Of a stretch of 64,000 bases of DNA, positions 45,874 through 54,727 are shown piece by piece. Both the position numbers and the translations under genes were made by a program. The notes below the pieces were generated by a model that was not told the origin of the DNA, did not search any database, and saw only the letters and a program-made list of their open reading frames with translations. Within the stretch, counting starts at the first letter, position 1; every line of letters begins with the position of its first letter. Source of the DNA: Flavobacterium noncentrifugens (lineage in GTDB: Bacteria > Bacteroidota > Bacteroidia > Flavobacteriales > Flavobacteriaceae); NCBI RefSeq assembly GCF_900100375.1, contig NZ_FNEZ01000008.1:3740-67739 (forward strand), written 5' to 3'.

Positions 45874-46434
45874 TTATTTGTGCATTAATACCGCATCAAC
45901 AACATGAATTACACCATTTGACTGGTTTACATCTGCAATTGTGACTGTAGATTTCATTCCTTTTTCATCGGTTAGAACCAATTTTTTCCCGTCCATCATC
46001 GCCCATAATTTTCCGCCTTGTACGGTCGTCAATTCGGTTTTACCATTTCCGGCTTTGATCGCTTTTGCAATGTCAGCTGCATTCATTTTTCCAGCGACGA
46101 CGTGGTAAGTTAAAATACCTTGCAGCATTTTTTTATTTTCAGGTTTTAACAGCGTTTCAACAGTTCCTTTTGGCAATTTCGCAAAAGCTTCATTTGTTGG
46201 GGCAAAAACGGTGAATGGGCCTTTTCCTGATAAGGTTTCAACCAAATCAGCAGCTTTAACTGCAGCAACTAAAGTCGTGTGGTCTTTAGAATTTACTGCA
46301 TTTTCAATGATGTTTTTCGATGGATACATTGGCGCTCCACCAACAGTTACCGTTTTCTCCTGTGCAAATGATGCTGTTCCGAAAGCCAGTGCAAATGTCA
46401 AAAATGCAGCTGATAAAAATTTTTGCGTTTTCAT
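45874..46434 (-). CDS. Secreted fasciclin-domain protein
   Basis: The protein has 186 residues. Signal peptide MKTQKFLSAAFLTFALAFG with cleavage near SFAQ. A single FAS1 domain covers the rest: IIENAVNSKDHTTLVAAVKAADLVETL, GPFTVFAPTNEAFAKLP (H1 motif), ILTYHVVAGK and the final NGVIHVVDAVLMHK (H2 motif). It is predicted to be periplasmic or on the cell surface, where FAS1 proteins mediate weak adhesion. It stands alone. Confidence 0.92.
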   Translation of the reverse strand: MKTQKFLSAAFLTFALAFGTASFAQEKTVTVGGAPMYPSKNIIENAVNSKDHTTLVAAVKAADLVETLSGKGPFTVFAPTNEAFAKLPKGTVETLLKPENKKMLQGILTYHVVAGKMNAADIAKAIKAGNGKTELTTVQGGKLWAMMDGKKLVLTDEKGMKSTVTIADVNQSNGVIHVVDAVLMHK

Positions 46435-46576
46435 AAATGTTGATTTTTAAAGTTATTAAAGTCATTTACGCCCGCAATTTCAAATTGGATTTGGCATCGT
46501 TGTTTTTAACATTTATTTATGTTTTGTGCAAATTTCATCCTAGAAAAATATTTTTAGCAATCATAAATTAATAGCT

Positions 46577-46584
46577 TATTTTTG
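46577..46584 (+). promoter_or_regulatory. Possible -7 box for the O-acetylation pair
   Basis: TATTTTTG fits TAnnTTTG and lies 31 nt before the MBOAT start. Upstream spacing shows only a TTTAG-like match for the -33 element. Confidence 0.4.
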
Positions 46585-46615
46585 GCGCATTCAAACGCAT
46601 ATAAACCAGTGAAGC

Positions 46616-48052
46616 ATGCTCTTTAATTCGCTTTCGTTCGCAATATTTTTACCTATTGTATTTTTCCTCTACTGGTTTATGCCTAAAAAAACGCTGGCAA
46701 AACAAAATGTGCTTTTACTGGCTTCGAGTTACTTTTTCTATGGCTGCTGGGATTGGCGCTTTTTATTTTTGCTCATCTTTTCCACTTTATTGGATTATTA
46801 CACCGGATTAAAAATAGAAAGTGCAACCGCTCAAAACACTAGGAAATTCTGGTTTTGGTTGAGTATTTCTGTCAATCTCGGATTTTTGGGGATCTTCAAA
46901 TATTACAATTTTTTCGCTACTTCTTTTGGTGACATGCTATCTGGTATCGGGCTCAAAGTCAATCCGTGGACCTTAAAGGTCATACTTCCGGTGGGCATTT
47001 CGTTTTATACTTTTCACGGACTTTCCTATGTGATCGATATCTATAAAAAACGGATCTCCGCTGAGAAAAATTTTGTAGATTATTCGCTGTTTGTAAGCTT
47101 TTTTCCATTGCTTGTCGCCGGGCCGATTGAAAGGGCAACCCATTTGCTTCCACAGATCAAACGCGACAGGAAGTTTAATTATACTCAGGCTGTAGACGGT
47201 TTAAGGCAGATTTTATGGGGCCTTTTTAAAAAAATCGTCATTGCCGACCAATGTGCAGAAATCGCGAATGTAATTTTTAACGATCCGTCAGCATATAGGG
47301 GAAGTACTTTGTGCATGGGCGCCATTTTGTTTGCCTTTCAGATTTACGGCGATTTTTCGGGGTATTCTGACATTGCGTTGGGAACCGCGCGCCTCTTTGG
47401 GATAGATTTGCTCAGAAACTTCGCTTATCCATACTTTTCAAGGGATATTGCCGAATTCTGGCGGCGTTGGCACATCTCGCTATCGACATGGTTTCGGGAT
47501 TATTTGTACATTCCGTTGGGCGGAAGCAAAGGCGGTATTTGGCTCAAAATCAGGAATACATTTATCATTTTCCTCGTGAGCGGATTTTGGCATGGAGCCA
47601 ATTGGACGTTTATCATTTGGGGACTTTTACACGCGATTTACATCATGCCTTCGATCATATTCAATACCAACAGGAAAAACCTGGAAACTGTTGCCGAAGG
47701 AAAAACTTTTCCGCTATTAAAGGACCTTGTTGCGATGGCCGTTACCTTTTTACTGGTTGTCTTTGCATGGATTTTTTTCAGGGCAGAAAGCCTTACACAT
47801 GCCGTTCAGTATATTTCGGGAATTTTTTCAGAATCTCTTTTCAGCATGCCGCAGAAACAGCCACGGGCTTTGGTTGCCATCATCATTTTATTCCTGATCG
47901 TTGAATGGATCGGCAGAACGCAGCAGTATGCGCTTGCTTCTTTCGGATTAAAATGGCCAAAAGTGTTGCGTTGGACATTTTATTACTGTCTGATCGCGGC
48001 TATTTTCTATTTTACAGGGCCGGAAAAGCAATTCATTTATTTTCAATTTTAG
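46616..48052 (+). CDS. MBOAT family O-acyltransferase (AlgI/PatA-like)
   Basis: The protein has 478 residues and about ten predicted TM helices. The central MBOAT signature is intact: FWRRWHISLSTWFRDYLYIPLGG, then SGFWHGANWTFIIWG with the invariant His. PVGISFYTFHGLSYVIDIYKK and AGPIERATHLLPQIK are also typical of AlgI. It passes acetyl groups across the inner membrane to a partner that modifies a polysaccharide or peptidoglycan. The downstream SGNH-like gene, 1 bp away, is the likely partner. Confidence 0.92.
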   Translation: MLFNSLSFAIFLPIVFFLYWFMPKKTLAKQNVLLLASSYFFYGCWDWRFLFLLIFSTLLDYYTGLKIESATAQNTRKFWFWLSISVNLGFLGIFKYYNFFATSFGDMLSGIGLKVNPWTLKVILPVGISFYTFHGLSYVIDIYKKRISAEKNFVDYSLFVSFFPLLVAGPIERATHLLPQIKRDRKFNYTQAVDGLRQILWGLFKKIVIADQCAEIANVIFNDPSAYRGSTLCMGAILFAFQIYGDFSGYSDIALGTARLFGIDLLRNFAYPYFSRDIAEFWRRWHISLSTWFRDYLYIPLGGSKGGIWLKIRNTFIIFLVSGFWHGANWTFIIWGLLHAIYIMPSIIFNTNRKNLETVAEGKTFPLLKDLVAMAVTFLLVVFAWIFFRAESLTHAVQYISGIFSESLFSMPQKQPRALVAIIILFLIVEWIGRTQQYALASFGLKWPKVLRWTFYYCLIAAIFYFTGPEKQFIYFQF

Positions 48053-48053
48053 C

Positions 48054-48977
48054 ATGAAAAAATTTTTAAGAACATTACTCTTTTTTGCAATTCCTGTGAT
48101 TTTTGCAGGTGTCGCTTTCGAAATTTTATTACGCCGCATCCCGAATGATTACAGTTATAAAAGCAATTTTCTCGATAAAAATGCAAAAAAAATAGAAGTG
48201 CTTTTTCTTGGAAATTCACATGTGTATTATGGCATTGACCCAAAATTTATCGAGTCAAAAAGCTTTAATGCGAGCAATATTTCACAACCACTGGATTACG
48301 ACCTGAAGATTTTAGAAAAATACCAAAACGACTGGAAACATCTTAAATATGTTGTCGTTCCTGTTGATTATTTCTCGCTGTTTACCAGATTGGAATCCGG
48401 AATCGAAGCCTGGCGCGTGAAAAATTATGACCTATATTTCGGAATGTATTCTAATTGTGATCCGGCGAATTATTTTGAAATTGTGGCCAACCAAACCAAA
48501 TACAATCTCGAACGCCTGAGAAAATATTACCTTCACGGTGAATCAGATCTTAGAATCGATTCTTTAGGCTGGGGAACCGCAAACCATTCACAAAACAGCC
48601 AGGATCTTATTGAATCCGGGATGGTTTCTGCAAAAAGGCATCGCAGTTCAAGCGAGAAACGTTTTCTAAAAGGGCAAATAAATGTGCTGCAAAAGATGGC
48701 AGATTTTTGTAAAGAACGAAATATCAAGCTGATTTTATTTTCAAGCCCGGCATATAAAACCTATGTTGAAAACCTAGATATCAATCAGATGAATAAAAAC
48801 AAGCAGATTTTGAACACCTTTGCAGCATCTGATAAAACGGTTCAATATTATGATTTATTAACGGATTGCCGATTTGACAGCGTTGATTTTTATGATGCCG
48901 ATCACTTAAATGAAATCGGTGCGAAAAAACTATCAGGAATTTTCGACAGCATTATCAAATCTGAGCCAAAAAATTAA
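48054..48977 (+). CDS. SGNH-like membrane-anchored protein, likely O-acetyltransferase partner
   Basis: The protein has 307 residues. A single N-terminal TM segment (MKKFLRTLLFFAIPVIFAGVAF) is followed by a periplasmic domain with GNSHVYYGIDP near the start, the first block of SGNH/AlgJ-type enzymes (Ser-His in place of Asp-Ser), and DADHLNEIGAKKLSG near the end, which gives the Asp-His pair. It follows the MBOAT gene by 1 bp. By analogy with AlgI/AlgJ and PatA/PatB pairs, it would take the acetyl group and place it on the polymer. The polymer is not identified. The last 4 bp overlap the convergent kdsB gene. Confidence 0.8.
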   Translation: MKKFLRTLLFFAIPVIFAGVAFEILLRRIPNDYSYKSNFLDKNAKKIEVLFLGNSHVYYGIDPKFIESKSFNASNISQPLDYDLKILEKYQNDWKHLKYVVVPVDYFSLFTRLESGIEAWRVKNYDLYFGMYSNCDPANYFEIVANQTKYNLERLRKYYLHGESDLRIDSLGWGTANHSQNSQDLIESGMVSAKRHRSSSEKRFLKGQINVLQKMADFCKERNIKLILFSSPAYKTYVENLDINQMNKNKQILNTFAASDKTVQYYDLLTDCRFDSVDFYDADHLNEIGAKKLSGIFDSIIKSEPKN

Positions 48978-49699
48978 AGCATTTTCCGCGCTTTTTCTAA
49001 ATCTTCAGGTGTATCGATTCCGATGCCCACGTGCGAAGTTTCTACCATTTTAATGCGCTTTCCAAATTCGAGATAACGCAATTGCTCGAGTTTTTCCGAA
49101 GCTTCGAGGCTTTTCATCGGCAGGCTGTAAAAATCCATGATCGCCTGTTTTCTAAACGCATAAATCCCGATGTGCTGAAAATAGCGCACTCCTGCATTTT
49201 TATCCCTTGGATACGGAATTACAGATCGTGAAAAATACAATGCAAATCCAGTTTGGTCTACAACGACTTTGACATTATTCGGGTTGGTGATATCGGCTTC
49301 ATTGGTGATTTCACGCATCAACGATGCCAGATCTACTTGCCTTGCTTCGTCATTTCTGAAGATTTCGATGACTTTCTCAAGCGGTTCTTTATTAATGAAA
49401 GGTTCGTCGCCCTGTACGTTAATAACAATATCAACATCCATGTTGGCAACAGCTTCGGCAATCCGATCACTTCCAGATTCATGCGCTTTAATGCTCATGA
49501 TCACCTTTCCGCCATTCGAAATAATCTCATTGAAGATCAGGTCAGAATCCGTGACAACGAAAACATCGTCAAATAAATTCGTTTCTACCGCGGCTTCATA
49601 CGTTCTTAAAATGACGGTTTTCCCGCCCAGATCCTGCATCAGTTTTGCTGGAAATCTTGTTGAGGCATATCTTGCCGGAATGACTGCGATGATTTTCAT
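48974..49699 (-). CDS. kdsB: 3-deoxy-manno-octulosonate cytidylyltransferase
   Basis: The protein has 241 residues, normal for KdsB. It activates Kdo as CMP-Kdo for lipopolysaccharide synthesis. Signatures are MKIIAVIPARYASTRFPAKLMQDLGGKTVI at the nucleotide site, VINVQGDEPFI with metal-binding Asp, YFSRSVIPYPRD and the C-terminal IGIDTPEDLEKA. It sits end to end with the SGNH gene, overlapping it by 4 bp, and is not in an LPS cluster here. Confidence 0.95.
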   Translation of the reverse strand: MKIIAVIPARYASTRFPAKLMQDLGGKTVILRTYEAAVETNLFDDVFVVTDSDLIFNEIISNGGKVIMSIKAHESGSDRIAEAVANMDVDIVINVQGDEPFINKEPLEKVIEIFRNDEARQVDLASLMREITNEADITNPNNVKVVVDQTGFALYFSRSVIPYPRDKNAGVRYFQHIGIYAFRKQAIMDFYSLPMKSLEASEKLEQLRYLEFGKRIKMVETSHVGIGIDTPEDLEKARKML

Positions 49700-49762
49700 T
49701 TGAAGTTGCTGGTTTACTTAATGGCGAAGATAATGTGTTTTTTTGAAAGTGCTTTGATTGAA

Positions 49763-51187
49763 TTATTCCAAAAAATCATCTTCCTTAAATCCGATCAAAT
49801 ACAATTTGTCCTTCGCACGCGTGACGGCAGTATAAAGCCAGCGGATGTAATCGCGGTTGATGCCTTCTGGCAAGTAAGGCTGCTCGATAAAAACCGTATT
49901 CCATTGACCGCCTTGGGATTTATGGCAGGTTATGGCATAAGAAAATTTGACCTGAAGCGCATTAAAATATTCGTTTTCCTTGACTTTGATGAATTTTTTA
50001 TATTGGGTGCGCTCGTCTTCATAATCGAGCATGACTTCTTGGTACAATTTATTGGATTCTTCGTAGGTCAATGATGGCGATTCGCTGGTAATCGTATCCA
50101 ATAATAAAACGGTTTCGAATGGTTTCTGGTTTGGATAATCGACCATTCGGATTTTAACTTTTGCAAATTTGAATCCGTATAATTCCTGGATCCCGAACAT
50201 TTCCAAAACCTCAATGATGTCTCCGTTAGCAATAAATCCTGCTTCATCCGAATCTTTGAGCCAGAAGTAATTGTTTTTGACAACCATTAAATAATCGCCG
50301 GTTGACAGGTCGCTTTCTTTGTCTAATATTTTGGTTCGGATTTGCTGGTTGTACGCATTTGCGCGTTTGTTTGACCGCACAATAAACGCCGTATCTTCAA
50401 TGCTGTAATTGCTGTAAGCCGAATCGATCGCGTCCTGAATGTCATAACCGTCAGACAATCTTATAATATCTTTAAAGTGTTTGACATCGAATTTGAATTC
50501 GGTCATAAATTCATCTTTCAGCAATTCCCGAAGTTCTGTCGCATTGAATAAAATCCCTGAATTTTCTTCCTGCCGCATGACTTCATCGAGTTCGATGCTA
50601 AAAATTTCCTTGTCGTAATTTGCGGCTAATGTCTGTGTATCAAGTGCAGGACTCACATCCAAATTTACTGGCGGAAGCTGCGCCGTATCGCCCAAAAGAA
50701 TCATTTTGCAATTTGTTCCCGAATATACATACGAAATCAAATCATCGAGCAAAGATCCATTTTGGTACAATTTTGAATCGGAATTCGTATCCGAGATCAT
50801 CGACGCTTCATCGACTATAAAAATCGTATTCTTATGCTTGTTCTGCTGCATTGTAAAACTCACGCCACCGCCTGAGCCTTTCTTTGGGAAATAAATTTTC
50901 TTATGGATGGTAAACGCCGGTTTGTTCGAATAATTCGCAATGACTTTTGCCGCGCGTCCTGTTGGCGCCAGCAATACATATTTTTTATTGATTTCTGCCA
51001 GATTGTTTACAATGGTTGAAATGACTGTTGTTTTTCCGGTTCCGGCATAACCTTTTAGTACGAATATCTCGTTCGTATTGGAATTCGTCACAAATTCGGC
51101 GATCTGCTGAAAAAAAATATCCTGTTTGGAAGTCGGGGAAAACGGAAAATTATTCGTTAAAATGCGGTAAAACAATGAGGAACTCAT
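49763..51187 (-). CDS. RecD-like SF1B DNA helicase
   Basis: The protein has 474 residues. Motif I (Walker A) is GYAGTGKTT at 46-54; VLLAPTGRAAKVI is motif Ia; IFIVDEASM (DEAS at 126-129) is motif II; MILLGDTAQLPPV is motif III. Near the C-terminus, VKFSYAITCHKSQGGQWNTVFI and YTAVTRAKDKLYLIG are motifs V and VI of the UvrD_C_2 fold. There is no nuclease or N-terminal RecD2 extension. It is a 5'-3' ATP-dependent DNA helicase of the short type common in Bacteroidota; the precise repair role is not known from sequence. Confidence 0.9.
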   Translation of the reverse strand: MSSSLFYRILTNNFPFSPTSKQDIFFQQIAEFVTNSNTNEIFVLKGYAGTGKTTVISTIVNNLAEINKKYVLLAPTGRAAKVIANYSNKPAFTIHKKIYFPKKGSGGGVSFTMQQNKHKNTIFIVDEASMISDTNSDSKLYQNGSLLDDLISYVYSGTNCKMILLGDTAQLPPVNLDVSPALDTQTLAANYDKEIFSIELDEVMRQEENSGILFNATELRELLKDEFMTEFKFDVKHFKDIIRLSDGYDIQDAIDSAYSNYSIEDTAFIVRSNKRANAYNQQIRTKILDKESDLSTGDYLMVVKNNYFWLKDSDEAGFIANGDIIEVLEMFGIQELYGFKFAKVKIRMVDYPNQKPFETVLLLDTITSESPSLTYEESNKLYQEVMLDYEDERTQYKKFIKVKENEYFNALQVKFSYAITCHKSQGGQWNTVFIEQPYLPEGINRDYIRWLYTAVTRAKDKLYLIGFKEDDFLE

Positions 51188-51282
51188 TCGTGCGGATTGG
51201 TTTTTAAAACTTGCTCAAAGATAGCGATGAATTTTCGCTGAAAGTGGTTTCCAAATGAAAAAAATTGTAAGTTTGCCAGTCT

Positions 51283-52104
51283 ATGTTAGTCAACAACCCC
51301 AACATTACGGAGAAGAAATACAAAAAACTCGCTATTCAGGTTTCGCTGAACGGCTTTGCTTTTTGTAAATCGGACACGCTGAACCACAACATCCTGAATT
51401 ACAAAAACATTGCATTTGACCTGGCTGACAAATCGACTCCGATCGAGGAATTATTTGCAGATGCTTTTCGCAACAATCCGGATCTGACTGAACAGTATGA
51501 CGAAATTGTGATCGTTCACAACAACAACCTTTCTACATTTGTGCCGACACCGCTGTTTGATGAGCAGTTTTTAGGCAGTTACCTGCAATATAATACGAAG
51601 GTTTTTGAAACCGATTTTTTTGATTTCGATGAAATGCCGACCTATCAAATCAACACCGTTTACATTCCGTATGCGCATATCAATAACTTTTTCATCGACC
51701 AGTTTGGCGCGTTTGATTACAAGCATGCCAATACCATCTTGGTTTCTAAATTATTGGAAGCATCAAAAAACATTGATGAAAAGAAAATGTTCGTCCACAT
51801 GAATTCCGGGCATTTTGAAGTCGTTGTGGTACAAAACCAGAAATTGCTTTTATTCAATTCATTCGAATACCAAACTCCGGAAGACCTGATTTACTACCTG
51901 CTTTTTACTGCAGAACAACTGAATTTAAATCCTGAAAGCTTTAAATTGGAATTCCTCGGAAACATTTCAGAAGACGACGCATTTTTCAAAATTGCATACA
52001 AATACATCAGAAACGTTTTCTTATTTGAAACCGATGATTTGCAAATCCACAACACTTATTCGCCTGCTGAAAACAGGAAAAACTTTATCCTTTTCCAGTC
52101 ATGA
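51283..52104 (+). CDS. DUF3822 family protein
   Basis: The protein has 273 residues. It has the Bacteroidota-specific DUF3822 appearance: an actin/ASKHA-like N-terminal half (YKKLAIQVSLNGFAFC, YDEIVIVHNNNLSTFVPTPLF) and a second half with MFVHMNSGHFEVVVVQNQKLLLFNSFEYQTPEDLIYYLLF. Its function is undetermined. Its stop overlaps the rsmD start by 4 bp (ATGA). The pairing with rsmD is common in Flavobacteriaceae, which supports both calls. Cytoplasmic. Confidence 0.85.
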   Translation: MLVNNPNITEKKYKKLAIQVSLNGFAFCKSDTLNHNILNYKNIAFDLADKSTPIEELFADAFRNNPDLTEQYDEIVIVHNNNLSTFVPTPLFDEQFLGSYLQYNTKVFETDFFDFDEMPTYQINTVYIPYAHINNFFIDQFGAFDYKHANTILVSKLLEASKNIDEKKMFVHMNSGHFEVVVVQNQKLLLFNSFEYQTPEDLIYYLLFTAEQLNLNPESFKLEFLGNISEDDAFFKIAYKYIRNVFLFETDDLQIHNTYSPAENRKNFILFQS

Positions 52105-52682
52105 GAATTATATCAGGGAAATTTAAGGGCCGCAGGATCAATCCGCCAAAAAACCTTCCCGTTCGCCCGACAACCGACATGAGCAAAGAAGCTTTGTTTA
52201 ATGTGCTGAACAATTTTTTCAATTTCAGCGGATTGAAAGTGCTCGATCTTTTTGCCGGAACCGGAAACATCAGCTTTGAATTTGCTTCTCGCGGCAGCGA
52301 CAATATTACGTCTGTCGACCAGGATTTCGGCTGTGTGAAATTCATCAAGCAAGTTGCGTCTGAATATGATTTTAACATCGCTGCTATAAAAAGCGAAGTG
52401 ATTTCATTCATCTTAAAAAGCAATTCTACTTACGATATTATTTTCGCCGATCCGCCGTATGGCTTGGATCAGGCAACTTTTGAGAAAATTGTCGCGTCAA
52501 TATTTGAAAAATCACTGCTCGATGAAGCCGGAATGATGGTCATTGAACATTCAAAATATACGAAACTAGACCACATGGAAAACTTTTCGTTTAAGAAAAC
52601 GTATGGTGGATCAATCTTTAGTTTTTTCGAATTTGAATCGGAAGATTCCGGTGACGAAGAAGACGAATCAGAAGAAGAATAA
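52101..52682 (+). CDS. rsmD: 16S rRNA (guanine(966)-N2)-methyltransferase
   Basis: The protein has 193 residues. It starts MRIISGKFKGRRINPP, typical of RsmD. The SAM loop is VLDLFAGTGNISFEFASRG (about 47-65) and the catalytic motif IV is DPPYG at about 116. It methylates G966 of 16S rRNA during 30S assembly. The acidic tail (SEDSGDEEDESEEE) is an extension beyond the usual end. It is convergent with the symporter gene with no gap. Confidence 0.93.
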   Translation: MRIISGKFKGRRINPPKNLPVRPTTDMSKEALFNVLNNFFNFSGLKVLDLFAGTGNISFEFASRGSDNITSVDQDFGCVKFIKQVASEYDFNIAAIKSEVISFILKSNSTYDIIFADPPYGLDQATFEKIVASIFEKSLLDEAGMMVIEHSKYTKLDHMENFSFKKTYGGSIFSFFEFESEDSGDEEDESEEE

Positions 52683-53936
52683 TTAAATTTCCGTCAATTT
52701 TTGTGCATTGTCAAAATCAGGCGTTTTAAAATCGCCTTCACTGATTGAAATGACAATTGTCGCCACGCTGTTTCCAATCAAATTCGTAATTGCACGCGCT
52801 TCGCTCATGAATTTATCTACGCCTAAAAGAAATGCCAAACCTTCTACCGGGATTTTATGAATGGCCGTTAAAGTTGATGCAAGCACGATAAATCCGCTTC
52901 CTGTGACGCCGGCTGCACCTTTTGAAGTCACCATTAATATTCCGATAATCGTCAGGATTTCAAAAAAACTCAAATGCACATCATACAATTGGGCGAGGAA
53001 AATCACCGACATCGATAAATAAATTGAAGTGCCGTCAAGATTGAATGAATATCCGGTTGGAATCACCAAACCGACAACGGGTTTGCTGCAGCCCATTTTC
53101 TCCAATTTGACCATAATGGATGGCAACGCGGCTTCGGATGAAGAAGTTCCGAGAACAATCAGCAATTCTTCTTTAATATATTTAAGCAGTTTGAAAATGC
53201 TGATTTTGAGGTATTTTAAAATGCTTCCGAGAATTATGAAAATGAACAATGCCATGGTCAAATAAACCGTTCCCATCAATTTGGCTAGCGGAATCAAAGT
53301 TTCCAATCCAAATTTCCCTATCGTATAAGCCATTCCGCCAAAAGCACCGATTGGGGCGAGATACATCACACATTTCAATCCGGTAAAAACGATTTTAGAC
53401 GCGCGTTCTAAGATGTGGATTGCCTGTTCGCGTCGGCTGTAGTACGTTAGTAAAATTCCGATGACAATCGCAGCAAGTAAAATCTGCAGGGTTGGGTTTG
53501 AAAGAAAAAATTCAAGCCAGCTATAATTTTTGGGGTTTGAAGTATATTTTGCCGGATCTTGCAATAACAATCCGGATTTGTCGATTTTTCCGGGTTCGAT
53601 AAAATACGCAACAGCGACGCCGATCGCGAGTGCAAAAGTCGTGACGATCTCAAAATACAACAGCGACTTCACTCCGATCCTGCCCACTTTCTTCAAATCG
53701 CCCATTCCGGAAATTCCCAGGACAATAGTAAGGAAAATAATTGGCGCAATGAATAATTTGATGATGTCGACGAAAGTTTTTCCGACGATTTCCATTTTTA
53801 CCGCTTTATCCGGAGCGTGTTGTCCGAGTAAAACGCCAGCAATAATCGCGATCAAAACCCAAAACGTCAAATTTGTCAGCAAATGAAAATACCACCTTCT
53901 TTGTTTTTTTGGGGAATTATTTTGGGGAAAGTTCAT
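52683..53936 (-). CDS. Dicarboxylate/amino acid:cation symporter (DAACS)
   Basis: The protein has 417 residues and eight TM helices plus two re-entrant loops. Signature features: a serine-rich hairpin LIVLGTSSSEAALPSIMVKLEKMG, GYSFNLDGTSIYLSMSVIFLAQ (the NMDGT-like motif with Asn-Leu-Asp-Gly-Thr), and SKGAAGVTGSGFIVLAST. These match GltP/DctA-type importers of glutamate, aspartate or C4-dicarboxylates. Substrate choice between those cannot be settled. The C-terminal tail is short. It is followed on the plus side by RNase P RNA on the same (minus) strand, about 40 bp upstream. Confidence 0.92.
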   Translation of the reverse strand: MNFPQNNSPKKQRRWYFHLLTNLTFWVLIAIIAGVLLGQHAPDKAVKMEIVGKTFVDIIKLFIAPIIFLTIVLGISGMGDLKKVGRIGVKSLLYFEIVTTFALAIGVAVAYFIEPGKIDKSGLLLQDPAKYTSNPKNYSWLEFFLSNPTLQILLAAIVIGILLTYYSRREQAIHILERASKIVFTGLKCVMYLAPIGAFGGMAYTIGKFGLETLIPLAKLMGTVYLTMALFIFIILGSILKYLKISIFKLLKYIKEELLIVLGTSSSEAALPSIMVKLEKMGCSKPVVGLVIPTGYSFNLDGTSIYLSMSVIFLAQLYDVHLSFFEILTIIGILMVTSKGAAGVTGSGFIVLASTLTAIHKIPVEGLAFLLGVDKFMSEARAITNLIGNSVATIVISISEGDFKTPDFDNAQKLTEI

Positions 53937-53973
53937 CTGTGAGATTTATAATCTGCGACAAGATAATAAAAAA

Positions 53974-54277
53974 AGCAGACCTGTAAGCCGGATTCTGTAT
54001 CTCAATAAATTGAAATCCTTATCATTTATCTAGGCCGGTAATTGCTCACCGGCTCCATCTATCTACCCTTCGGCAACGAGCGGGAAGCCCTTAAATGCCG
54101 ATATACTTGATATTTCACCGCATAGAGTTTACCTGGTTTCACTACAGCTTAACCTGTACATACTTTCTGTTGCACTTGTCCTGATCATTGCTGACCGGCG
54201 GATGTTATCCGCTATGCTTCCCTATGGTGTCCGGACTTTCCTCCCTTTCTGATGAAACGGCGATAAGGCGGTCTGCG
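53974..54277 (-). ncRNA. rnpB: RNase P RNA (bacterial type A)
   Basis: Read on the minus strand, the universal core GAGGAAAGTCCGGAC lies near the 5' end, and the 3' end has ACAGAATCCGGCTTAC, both hallmarks of RNase P RNA. Helix P1 closes as GCAGACC (54276-54270) with GGTCTGC (53980-53974), and the 3' arm runs into a T tract that serves as terminator. The RNA is the catalytic subunit that processes tRNA 5' ends. Exact ends are estimated from P1 and the promoter. Confidence 0.95.
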
Positions 54278-54280
54278 GTG

Positions 54281-54312
54281 CAAACTTACGACAATTTAAA
54301 GCCTGTATCCAA
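54281..54312 (-). promoter_or_regulatory. Promoter of rnpB
   Basis: TAAGTTTG (54288-54281, minus) fits TAnnTTTG and sits 4-7 nt upstream of the first P1 base. A TTTG lies 21 bp further upstream as a likely -33 element. Confidence 0.6.
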
Positions 54313-54408
54313 ATGCATATGATATAACTTTCAGGTCGAATAGTATAAGCATCCAGGCACTTTATAATCGTACTTTTAAACTATAATTAATAATCAAACA
54401 ACACTATT

Positions 54409-54726
54409 ATGGAACGTCAAATGTATCATTATGCCACAGTTTCTAAAGCTTTGGACGAATTGAAAGAAAAAGGATATACTACAGATTTTAACCTCGCAGA
54501 AGACAGAATAGTCAACAATCCTGATGATTTTGAGATTGTTCACATTTACAGATATGAAGGCGAAAGCGATCCCGGAGATGAAGCCACCGTTTACGGAATC
54601 AAATCTGGAGATGGCGAAAAAGGGGTTTTTGTGGCTGGTGATTTGTCTCTTGGAGAAAAAAGTGCCACGCAGGTTCTTAATGATTTAACTATCAAAGGCC
54701 GCCAGGAAAATCCTGAGTTAAACTAA
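54409..54726 (+). CDS. Small conserved hypothetical protein
   Basis: The protein has 105 residues and no signal peptide. It reads as a compact alpha/beta domain: YATVSKALDELKEKGYTTDFNLAEDRI, FEIVHIYRYEGESDPGDEATVYGIKS, GVFVAGDLSLG. Such proteins are frequent in Bacteroidota and are sometimes labelled phosphoribosylpyrophosphate synthetase, but no PRPP-synthetase motif is present, so that name is not used. It is 1 bp upstream of the topoisomerase IB gene and is presumably in the same operon. A stress-related role would fit the pair but is a guess. Confidence 0.75.
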   Translation: MERQMYHYATVSKALDELKEKGYTTDFNLAEDRIVNNPDDFEIVHIYRYEGESDPGDEATVYGIKSGDGEKGVFVAGDLSLGEKSATQVLNDLTIKGRQENPELN

Positions 54727-54727
54727 A

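Noticed and set aside
54409..54726. Phosphoribosylpyrophosphate synthetase
   Set aside because: The name is sometimes attached to similar small proteins, but no PRPP-binding motif is present and 105 residues is far too short.
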